A stretch of DNA of 64,000 nt from Trichomonas vaginalis G3. Taxonomy: Eukaryota > Parabasalia > Trichomonadida > Trichomonadidae. Location of the stretch: the NCBI RefSeq assembly GCF_026262505.1, contig NC_067203.1, forward strand, positions 4,092,001 to 4,156,000, read 5' to 3'. The stretch's first letter is position 1. Each line of letters begins with the position of its first letter. Positions 52,401-60,791 of this stretch are shown here, in pieces. Under the pieces are notes generated by a model. The model was not told where the DNA came from and made no database searches. It saw only the letters and a list, made by a program, of their open reading frames with translations. Position numbers and translations under genes: made by a program.

Positions 52401-54998
52401 AGCCAACCACCTGGTTCTAAGATTGATGAGTCAATTCATGAAAGAGATACTGTCAGAGAAGTGGTTTCTAAGACATCAGAAACGAAGGATGGTATTGTAT
52501 ACACGAGAAAGAAGATGCGCGTAAAGAGAATTAAGGAATCACATTGGCAGAATGGCTCAATTAAGAGAAATAGCACAAGAATTAAAATGACAAAACGCCA
52601 AGAACTCGAATTAGACATTACTCCAATCAGGAGGCGTAGAGTTAAACCAGAAAAAGAAGAAGTTGTCGATGAAAAAGAAACTAAATCTGAAGAATTAAGC
52701 GAAGAAGAGGAAGAAGAAGAAATTCCAGAAGAATTAATCGAAGAGGAGGAAGATTCTTTGGATGAATCAAACGATGATTCGCTAAATATGGATGATTCTG
52801 ATAAAGAAAACTTAAACCTTGAAAGGGAAATGGATTCTGACAAAGAGGAACTAAAAAGTGACGTTTCAAGAGCGAAATCTGACAGAGAAAGGAAACCTAA
52901 GACAAAGAAGAGCATTAAAGAGCTCTTAGAGGAAGAAGAAGTTGATGAGGCAGAAGAGGAAGACTATAGATTGTTTACTTTCACTTCAAACGGAAAAATT
53001 AAACCAAATCTCAACCAAGTTTTGACTTCTAAGTTTGTTGAGATGCCAGATATGACTAATGAGAAGATGACAGCTGATGATTACTCATATGTTTGGCAAG
53101 AAACAGACTACGAAGTATTATTTGCGGAATTAACTCGAATTTGTTGGGGCAAATGGTCTCAAATCGCAGTTAATATGGGCGCTTTAGTCTCTCTCATGTC
53201 AATTAAAGAGACAGCGTACTTTATGGTCGAAATTTTGTTGCATATTCTACAAAGAGATCTGCATCCACTGCTTGCAGGCTTATTTGTAGACTTCCAATCC
53301 AGTTGGCCAGATGACTACAGAGATAAAATGCTCTCATCTCTCACATTATTCTATTCAACTAAAGCAAATAAGGCATTGGCCAACCAACTCACTAAAATTG
53401 AGTTGTTACTAGCTGTATCATGCCTTGTAAGATCAGCCACATCGATTCCTTCCACGATTTTCATGCAACCGATTGCATCATCTTTTATGCCAACAGAAAA
53501 GTGGACAAAAGATGATGATAAACTGTTAGTTGCAATGATATGGCTCACAGGATACTCTTCAAACGACATCGGACTCGAAAAAGTCTATAAATGGACAGGA
53601 GGTTTAGTTCCTTCCCATTCCAATTGTTTGACAAGGATAGAAGAGATCGTAAAGAACATTCTGCCGAGATTCAACGCGATCAGTTTCCCACAAACTCAGC
53701 CAAACTTGGAAAATACCAAGGAAATTTTCGAAAACGGTTTTGACATAATTTTGCCAATTGATGATCAAGTTAATTTAGTTACATCTATACAGTCATTTGG
53801 ATCCGAAAACTTAGATGAAATTAAATCTGTCACAAAATTGAATACTCAAACCGATTTCTCTCAAATTTTCAATGATATATGGGAATGTATCAGAGAAAAC
53901 AACATTCCAAAGATTCACTCATTATTACCATATATTACACCACAATTCCTTGTGCATTTCATTGAAAAAACTCTTATTGTCAACAAAGCGAGAGAAAATC
54001 TTGCGAAAAACAAGGAAAACCTTGTTGCAGAAGATTTCGCTATTCTTACTGCTGTATCAACATGGGGATTGGAGTCTTGCCACTTCAAGAGCTTCGTAAT
54101 CCGCCAAACGATGGAAAACTCGAAATTATCTCCAAATGCAATCCGAAATCACCTGAAAAACGTGAACTCCAACATCACGAAGAGCAGTCATTCCAAGGCA
54201 GGTTCATCCAGCTACGACGACATGTTCGATCTTGAGTTGCCATGTAATTTATCTCCATCACAAGTTGTTCATTCTCTTGGCCAAATAATTCCGAAAGAAA
54301 ACTACTACAACGAAGATTATATTTATCCAATCGGTTTCTCGTCATCTGTTACTTTGGTTGTAAATGGAAGACAGGAGAATTTCGATTGCCTCATCAAAGA
54401 TGACGGTGAAAAGCCGCAGTTCCTTGTAACGATGGCCAGCCATCCGACAATTTTTGCCCAGGGAACTTCCCCGGACGATACGTGGACGATAGAAATTCAA
54501 TCTGTCAGAGACTCTATAGATAAAGAATTTCTGACCGGAATAAATGGAACTCCCGGCCACGAATTGTTTGGATTGCTCAGTCCTGTGATGATGAGGTTCA
54601 TCCAGAAGCTTGAGAACGCAAACAAGCTTCAGAACTACAGAATGAAACACTTCAAGATGTCAGCATTAACATTAAAGAGAAATAAAGGAATTAACATGAT
54701 CGCAAAAGATGAAATCAAACCGTCAAAATCTTCTGAAAAAGAGAAACCTCAGAATTCTGAACCTAAAACACACGAAGAACCTCCTGAATCTGTCATGGCA
54801 ACAATACATTTCGGTGATGCAATAAGGAAATACGGAGAAGGACAGAAGTTGTTCATTGATTCAAAGGCTTTCATTGATATTTCACGTGTAAATGTCAAAG
54901 ATGAAAACTTGCCAATGAGAAGTAGACTGATTCAAGTTTTGTCGTCTGTTGATGATGAATTGTTAGTGATTCCTGAACAGAAAAATACTGTTGAGTAA
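49419..54998 (+). CDS. CHD-like chromatin protein with degenerate ATPase
   Basis: The 1,859-residue protein has the layout of a CHD remodeller. A Pro-rich N-terminus is followed by two chromodomain-like segments (about residues 128-165, EEIIGVKSDRGKLLFLTKL; and 195-230, NFSLVKWKGLNIEY), a SNF2-like first lobe (about 260-410), a DEFIITCPPTAYQRHCYEKA bridge (about 440) and a helicase-C-like GKLKYLQRLVAFCMANNQ (about 516). Then come a Lys/Glu-rich coil (about 710-980) with an AT-hook (KRRPGRPKKN, about 925), an acidic stretch, and two SANT-like helices (about 1220 and 1357, EKWTKDDDKLLVAMIWL). At the expected places no Walker A (GxGKT) and no DEAH box are present (IIDNDSS instead), so ATP hydrolysis is unlikely. 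It is probably a nuclear chromatin-binding pseudo-enzyme. Confidence 0.7.
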   Translation: MDGYRQYPIGYPPPRRTTPDNMSNNIYPPRGAPISPSRPISHVPKLRESTIQVNPDISQLQSWSARGFLTSSNAQKSVYYPSKSKKRILPATITKINEKEFSNIGKYKLIDFYHPNTEILNNLVSSPIEEIIGVKSDRGKLLFLTKLQDSSYNHLLWLEERDIKMYLKGEQIFNIFSALGYLKKEPFCNPLFKVPEYVLSNIKQDGQNFSLVKWKGLNIEYCTIENSEDKEISKLVRKFNEFERKPDKLGDEYPTLDKTQFDFIGKVKPEFIFDMYEKFFGKKDISLRGNFFSELYRTLMNFLMVVKRYNGFYAPILFITSENYISLIKNIVSHAFEDSIIITLNNSSIELKAFRENILQCRKSIFDFLIISPDAYSNMLVEFTRFNWLITIIDNDSSTTKIDYSSINCRSKIHLQKSYSQQVENTVRMDSFEESELDLDEFIITCPPTAYQRHCYEKAVIPYIGKDINSKAMEKISNSINSKLINKYEIIYQQLFENIVTKEIQPHKFNMTNINTGKLKYLQRLVAFCMANNQKLLVISSDDKFLRIIDSIFRYSPNCPIYLNSIPNDLTTWQFVLLHIDEPADWMAMKPDIIVVPDGTKNYLSYYTRLDKQTRQIPFIRLVSSYTHDEWLFPCEDSDEFPKMSEIFDAACEYVLRPTRETFRAIGKGNYCPQFENLFADDRISFKDLEAGTIQFDPILPDYFMKQQQDADRIKEEDQKRKIEKQKEREEKLRQMQKEKEERQRQLQKEREEKQRQIQKEKDEKLKQLLKEKEEKQRQSFDSEVDIPDLETSSPLEEESLHSSPKEKIKRSEKSQKPSKLKRSMSFSSSEDEEERKPQKSKSKSEKEAKSSRSDRESNRIDRDNDSKPEKEPKMKRERISKSKSEEKKEKQEKSDKETKPEKEPKASKPKDDKIPEESVPEVPKRRPGRPKKNNLTEEQKEELKQQKIEKRKEDRKRKKEEEQLKLVEFKQKQAEDKIRIKKLIDQYQRVRLASQPPGSKIDESIHERDTVREVVSKTSETKDGIVYTRKKMRVKRIKESHWQNGSIKRNSTRIKMTKRQELELDITPIRRRRVKPEKEEVVDEKETKSEELSEEEEEEEIPEELIEEEEDSLDESNDDSLNMDDSDKENLNLEREMDSDKEELKSDVSRAKSDRERKPKTKKSIKELLEEEEVDEAEEEDYRLFTFTSNGKIKPNLNQVLTSKFVEMPDMTNEKMTADDYSYVWQETDYEVLFAELTRICWGKWSQIAVNMGALVSLMSIKETAYFMVEILLHILQRDLHPLLAGLFVDFQSSWPDDYRDKMLSSLTLFYSTKANKALANQLTKIELLLAVSCLVRSATSIPSTIFMQPIASSFMPTEKWTKDDDKLLVAMIWLTGYSSNDIGLEKVYKWTGGLVPSHSNCLTRIEEIVKNILPRFNAISFPQTQPNLENTKEIFENGFDIILPIDDQVNLVTSIQSFGSENLDEIKSVTKLNTQTDFSQIFNDIWECIRENNIPKIHSLLPYITPQFLVHFIEKTLIVNKARENLAKNKENLVAEDFAILTAVSTWGLESCHFKSFVIRQTMENSKLSPNAIRNHLKNVNSNITKSSHSKAGSSSYDDMFDLELPCNLSPSQVVHSLGQIIPKENYYNEDYIYPIGFSSSVTLVVNGRQENFDCLIKDDGEKPQFLVTMASHPTIFAQGTSPDDTWTIEIQSVRDSIDKEFLTGINGTPGHELFGLLSPVMMRFIQKLENANKLQNYRMKHFKMSALTLKRNKGINMIAKDEIKPSKSSEKEKPQNSEPKTHEEPPESVMATIHFGDAIRKYGEGQKLFIDSKAFIDISRVNVKDENLPMRSRLIQVLSSVDDELLVIPEQKNTVE

Positions 54999-57468
54999 TT
55001 TTTATTAATTTATATTATTTTTATTATTATATTAGATATTAATGTTTTTTCATGATATATTTTTATCTTTTTTAAAAAGTTTTTTATTTTTGATCTATAA
55101 CTATCTTGAATAAATTAATTGTTTTTGGCTAATGACTCTCTAATGTGAAAATTATAATGTTCGCAGTGATCTGTTCTAATAAAGTTTGTAGTAGTAGAGA
55201 AATTTAGGTAAGGAATTCTTTGATTAACAAGAACTTCATGTTAGACACCAACTACCATTAATTAGCAATATACCACAATAAGTTATCTGTTTAATATTTG
55301 ATTGATCAAGCCAACAAACGTATTTCTAAGATTTTTAGTGATTTATAGAAAAATTCCGAAGATGTATTATAACTTAACTCTTTGCAAATTTGGATTCCAA
55401 GCAAAACAATCTATCGCGCGAAGAGTGTTAGAAATAGGAATGTATATATAAACATTTAAGATTTTAATTATTTCGAAAAGCATATGCAAAAACATCTGTG
55501 ACTGGTATTTTAATTAATTGACATTTAATTTTTTATTTTATCAAAGCTGTCATTCCTCTCAATTTTTGAGAAGCTACCCATTTTTCACCCCAACCTTATT
55601 TCATATTTTGGTAAAGTTTGATTAAGGATGTCAATTCGGAAAATTGTTTTCATTTTAGGAGAATATAATTTTCCTTTTCGAAAATTTAAAAAGTGAGACG
55701 CGCAGGATTCGAACTTTATTAAAAGTTGATTTAAATATATTCTAGTGTGGATTCTAAGGATAATATCATATTTAAAATAAGAATATACTAGTTTAGGTGG
55801 TATAATTTTTTCGATAAATTTGAGAGTATGTACGTTTAGGACATCAAAAGTGTCAATTCGCTCAGCGAAAGCTGAGCTAGCTTCGTTCTCGAAAGAATAG
55901 GGAAGGAGTGAAAGAGAGTGATACAGATGTTGACACATTCATATCATTTCAACAAATTTTGATCAAATTGAAATTCAATGAAATTCAATTCACTTCATAT
56001 CCTTCAGTCAGTACATTGACATCCTTCTACATCACAATGATAACTCGTGCATCAATAGTTCTACAACTAACTCAGAAAAAACAAGATTTTTCCTTCCAGC
56101 TTACAGCTTTTAAAAAGTTTCGATGATAAAAATCACTCTACTCTTGTTTATCGATATGTTGTGATAGTAGGTAAACGTATTCTTATCGATATTAATAAAA
56201 ATATTTTTACGAAAATCTGAACCAATTACAGAGTTATTCATAAAGTTTATGATAACTGTAATTACTTCATCTTTGTTTTATATTTGAATAAACAATTTAA
56301 TTTAATTTGCATAATTTTTTTTAGTTGAAAGACAGGAAACTTAGTTGAGTTTGTATTATTTTTATCGTTCAATTCATTGTATATGTGAGTGATCGAGATA
56401 TTTAAGATATTTAGAAAAAATTTATTAATTTGATTAACAAATTTTAATCAAAATAGCAAAAATCTATTTGATAGCTGTAAGCAAATAATAATTTCTATTT
56501 CAACCAAAATCAATTATTTTCATCTAAACGTATAAAATTGTCAATTTTATGAGAATAAATTTAAAATCTCATGAAATATAAAGGAGAGTAATATTTTTCA
56601 ATTTTCTTTTTTTCTTTCTCTCAAATATTTTCTATTGGGAATTTTCTTGTTATCAAAAAATAATTTTAATAGTTGTTTATTTCATTACATACAATAAAAT
56701 TTTAAAAACTCTATTTCTTCACAAGAAAATTTTTTTCCTTCATATGAAGAAACATTTTGTTCTCCATTTGATGCTGAGTCTAAATCTCGATTTTTGAATT
56801 TTCTTCTTTCCAAATTTCTTTTTTCCAAATTAGAAGTTTAATTCAAATTTTCAATATTTTATATATTTTCTCAAACCGTCTTAGATTTTCTCACTTTTTA
56901 GGGACTTTCTCTCAAAATATACAAAAATAGTAATACCAATACATGTGTCTAATATACTTTAAAACCATCGTGATAAAATTCAAAAACGAAGAGTTCTTCT
57001 CTCCAAATTTTTTTCAAAATCAAAAAAATGAGATAAAAAAATACGTTTTGAAAATTCATTTTTAGCATTTTAGGAATTTTCTCACTTTTCTTCCAAATTG
57101 ACATCCTTAGTTTGATGGAAAAGTAATAGTAGATGCTTTTATTTTGCATGAAATAGAAAATAGATGAAAAAGTTATTGATCGAACAACTCCTCTTCGTAT
57201 TGCAACATGAGAAGAAGAACACCCTTTGTATTAAGCATGCCACAATACAAAAATCTAAATACATAAGGCAATTTTCAATACTTATTACAGGTAGTTTTCA
57301 TAAATAAATTTCGTAGAATTTTCTTATTGAAAATTAGATAATATTTCGGTATTGTAAACTATTCAAATGTAAAAGTATTTAGAACTGTATGCTTAATGCA
57401 ATACTTGTTTGATGTTAAATTACCATTTACAAAATTCAATAGTTTACGAAAAATTTTCTTTATAAAAA
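54999..57468. other. long AT-rich intergenic region with a possible terminal-repeat pair
   Basis: No gene I can support in 2.5 kb. A 19-bp inverted pair, TAAGGATGTCAATTCGGAA at 55623-55641 and its complement at 57091-57109 (one mismatch), could bound a decayed short element of about 1.5 kb. A perfect hairpin GCTCAGC-GAAA-GCTGAGC lies at 55860-55877. The remainder is low-complexity A/T-rich DNA. Confidence 0.4.
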
Positions 57469-58068
57469 ATGTTACAATCAAAGCCTCTCCTTACTTGCAA
57501 GATTGTCCTTCTTGGTAATTCTGGTGTTGGAAAAACATCTATTATCAATAAATGGATAAATGGAACTTTCGATTATGATGCTAAACCAACAATCGGCGCT
57601 GATCATCAAACAAAAACAGTAACAATAAGAGATAACACAGTTAATGCATTTATTTTTGATACTGCTGGAGGAGAACAATTCCAATCTCTTACTCCGGCAT
57701 ACATTCGCAACTCGACTTGAATTATTATTACTGCCGCCTTTAAAGATCCGGCATCATTTGACCAAATTGATTCTTGGTTAAACATTGTCAAAGATTCATG
57801 CGATGAAGAGCTCGAAAAGATATTAGCTGTGAATAAAATATATTTAGACTACGATAAAGAACTACATCAAGCAATGATCGAAATAACCGAAAAGTATGGA
57901 AGGTATTTTAATGATATTTTCTATGTTTCAGCAAAATCTGGAGAGTCAATTAACGAATTATTCAATGATTCAATACTGAAATCCATTGATTATATAACTC
58001 ATGTTAGACAAGCTACAGAAACAAAACTTAAAGGAGAAAATACATCAAAACTAGGATATTGTTGTTGA
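57469..58068 (+). pseudogene. Rab-like GTPase gene with one in-frame stop
   Basis: The frame starts at the ATG at 57469 (MLQSKPLLTCKIVLLGNSGV) and shows the P-loop GNSGVGKTS, a switch-I Thr in PTIGAD, DTAGGEQF for switch II, AVNKI for guanine binding (followed by YL instead of DL), SAKSGESINELF and a C-terminal CC anchor. A TGA at 57718-57720 splits it after RNST, where related proteins have Gly; the frame then continues without shift to 58068. A single G-to-T change (GGA to TGA) explains this. It is either a very young pseudogene or a sequence error. The missing Gln of DTAGQE hints at altered GTP hydrolysis even if it were expressed. Confidence 0.8.
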
Positions 58069-59751
58069 ACATAAATATCTCGAAAGTATGATGTTTTATA
58101 TTGATGAATGTTTTAATTATATCATTTAGGTAAACTACAAACGCTTTATATTAATATCTTTACTAAATTATTTTTTGAATTTCGTTGAGTTTAAACTTAA
58201 GTTAAATTTCTTTCCTTGTGTCACACTTTTCCCAAGTTTCCCAATGAGGGATCAAAAATAAAATCAATTTTGAAGAGAATGGATAAAAAAAATACATGAC
58301 AAATGCGAAACCAAACTGGTATATACATGTTTTTGGGCATACATATCTGTGTTTTGAATAAATATAGTTTACCTCATTTATTTCTAGAATTTGAAATTTT
58401 ATCTCAAGTCTAATAAATGTTATTCACAAATCTCTTTATTATCTTTGCATTTGTACAGCCAGCAAAGGTGGAAATAGTATTTACTGGTTCTTAAATGTAG
58501 AATAACAAAGAAATTCTAACAATTGATGATTTGCCGTCAAATTGACATCGTAAATTCCTCAAAATTTCAAGCGGTTTATCTTAGATATGAATTCATATGA
58601 ATAATATGGCATTTGACTAGAGTAGTATGATACATTTTTATAAAAATTTTTACATTAAAGCTAATTTTCATCAACAATATGTACATATCCCTCCGAAATA
58701 TGAGTTATCTGTTTAATTGGTCCAATATATGCGATAAAATGAATCTTTAGACCTATACGAAATGATACAACTACTAGATTCCTATCATCGTTGTAAATCC
58801 AATAGGTCTTCAAATTGATTTTGTGATATGTAATTAAATGGGAGATGTTTTGACATATGGAAAGTTCTATTTCAGTTGAAAACAAAGGGATTGTATAAAA
58901 ATATGAAAAGAAAATTTGAACCATGGAAACATGGATTAAGAATGGTTTTTATTAATTGTAATAATTTTTATAAACGATATCCGTTTTATTTTCTGGGACG
59001 ACCTGTGATTAATTCTAAAATTTTCGAATCTTTTGAGTTATCAACAGATCACAGTACTCTACGTATGCATTTCTTACACTTATTGTGAATAATGTGTAAG
59101 AGTATGCTATTTCGCTGATCAAAAAATAATTTGTTCCAAAAAAAGTCGATAAAAAAATTCACGATGCATAAAATAAATCATTTGTGTGTATCGCTTAAAT
59201 AAACCTATTGTGAAATCCTAGATAATTTTTTGGATTTTCTTACTGTTAAATCAAAAAACAGCCGATGGAAAAATCTTTTGTTTTTCGAATTTTTCATAAT
59301 TGACCAGTTCACTTTTGATGATCGGAAGTTTTAAAAACAACACTGGAAAATATTGATTGCATTACTTAGGAGATGTGAAAACAATAAGAATTGAAGATTT
59401 CCTAAAATTGATTTCTTTAAAATCAAAAATACTTACCAGAATTAGGTCTATCATATTATACCATAAGTGTAGATTTCAGATTTGCGAGTAAATCATCATT
59501 TCACATATATTGGCGGAATTTATTCTCACAGAATAGCCTAAAATCCTCTAAAAACATTAGAAAAATGATTTATTTCACCCGACCACAAGATGAAGAGAAG
59601 TATAAGATTGAATGTTGAAATGTTAAACTGTTTGAATGTATTATCAATTCTATGAATAATGTAAATGTTCAGAAATTTTGAGAGGTCAAAGTCAATCATT
59701 TGTGAGAGAATCTCAATTAAGAATTTAACGATAGGGAATTTAGTTAACACT
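58069..59751. other. intergenic, nothing recognised
   Basis: AT-rich spacer between the Rab-like pseudogene and the small Lys/Ala-rich gene. Short frames at 58661-58924 and 58876-59088 overlap on opposite strands and show no family signs. No RNA gene or repeat was seen. Confidence 0.4.
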
Positions 59752-59756
59752 TCACT
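59752..59756 (+). promoter_or_regulatory. initiator-like motif TCACT
   Basis: TCACT fits the trichomonad initiator TCAYW. Its A at 59754 lies 11 bases before the ATG at 59765, the usual spacing. This supports the small gene as expressed. Confidence 0.65.
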
Positions 59757-59764
59757 TATCTAGA

Positions 59765-60010
59765 ATGTCTGCTGCTGCAGCAAGAAAGATCCAGTCAATC
59801 CACGACAAGGAAGTTGCCGAGAAGGCCGACAACAAGGTCCACGAGCACGGTGCTGATCCACTCCACGCTAATCACAAGGAGGCTCAGGTTAAGAAGGCTC
59901 CAGTTGCCCACGGCCACTCCGGCAAGCCAGCTGCTGATGGTGCTAAGCCAGCTGAAGGCGATAAGGCTGCTGCCCCAGCCGCTGCCAAGCCAGCTGAAAA
60001 GAAGAAATAA
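59765..60010 (+). CDS. 81-residue Lys/Ala/Pro-rich basic protein
   Basis: The protein starts MSAAAARKIQSIHDKEVAEK, has a His-rich middle (KVHEHGADPLHANHKEAQ), and ends in an Ala/Lys/Pro tail like the tail of linker histones (KAAAPAAAKPAEKKK). Codons strongly favour C or G at the third position, unlike neighbours, which in trichomonads goes with high expression. A good initiator motif and short leader precede it. Linker-histone-like DNA binding is possible but there is no globular H1 domain, so the function is open. A hairpin follows the stop. Confidence 0.7.
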   Translation: MSAAAARKIQSIHDKEVAEKADNKVHEHGADPLHANHKEAQVKKAPVAHGHSGKPAADGAKPAEGDKAAAPAAAKPAEKKK

Positions 60011-60037
60011 ATAATTTCAGCTCATTGAATATACTGG

Positions 60038-60075
60038 GCTTTAGTAGTACGGGGTCAATCCTGTACTGCTAAAGC
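60038..60075 (+). promoter_or_regulatory. 3' UTR hairpin, 13-bp stem
   Basis: GCTTTAGTAGTAC (60038-60050) pairs with GTACTGCTAAAGC (60063-60075), one G-T wobble, around a 12-nt loop. It begins 27 bases after the stop codon of the 81-residue gene. A stable stem this close to the stop recalls 3'-end stem-loops such as those of histone mRNAs; the parallel is inference. Confidence 0.6.
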
Positions 60076-60791
60076 TTGTTAAAAATGAAAAAAGTAAAAC
60101 AAATTGTTATCTAAATCTTAGCTTTTTTCCCTACAATTTCCTGAAAAGTTGTCTGTGAAGGATTTCTCTCATGTTTTTCAGTATTTTTATGTGTGTGGGA
60201 TTGTATTTTATCCCGTATGTCTCGCATAACAAAGCAATTGATATCACGATATACAACAAGTCGGATAATTCATGTTCTACGAATGATTTCGCTTCAACTT
60301 TAAATCTTCATTCCAAATATAGGCAAAGTGGCCCAGTCTAAACCTAAATTTAATACGACCAATCTGACAAATCTTTAATAATGGAACATATAGCATATCA
60401 TCAAGAATAAATTTTCCGATCCTTAATGTTGATGTCGGAAAGTGATATGTAACTCATTCATTAAATATAGAAATCGCAATTGCATACATTGTATTTGTGA
60501 TATAGCAATACTACAATCATATTTGAATTCTTACATTGTAAAAATTATAATGTTAAAACCAAACTTACTGAAACTATCTTTGTTTTCGAATTTTAATCTG
60601 GAAAATATGCTTCCATTTGAAAAAATCGAAATTAGAATAAATGATAACATTTCTTATAAACAAAACATTAATTTGATTCGACTGATTTAGATTAAATATT
60701 GAAAAAAACATTCATCAAATCAATATGATCCAAGAAAAAGTTGTTTTGAAGAAAATACATAATATATTAATATTTTACACATATCAAACAA
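60076..60791. other. intergenic, nothing recognised
   Basis: AT-rich spacer between convergent genes. An open frame at 60442-60690 has no initiator, no family signs and biased residues, so it is not called. Confidence 0.45.

Noticed and set aside
55699-55720. tRNA T-arm on the - strand (GGATTCGAAC at 55705-55714)
   Set aside because: No A box or acceptor partner is found at tRNA spacing; an isolated B-box-like word is expected by chance.
55860-55877. GCTCAGC-GAAA-GCTGAGC hairpin as a structured RNA gene
   Set aside because: It is a perfect 7-bp stem with a GNRA loop, but nothing around it supports a transcript, promoter or larger fold.
55585-56126. Short frames on both strands after the CHD-like gene
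   Set aside because: They overlap each other, contain AT-driven residues (Phe, Ile, Lys) and lack any known domain or initiator.
58661-59088. Two overlapping short frames on opposite strands
   Set aside because: No initiator motif, no family signs and low-complexity residue use. Probably chance frames in AT-rich DNA.
60442-60690. 82-codon open frame on the + strand
   Set aside because: No promoter signal and no recognisable protein features; residue use is that of random AT-rich sequence.
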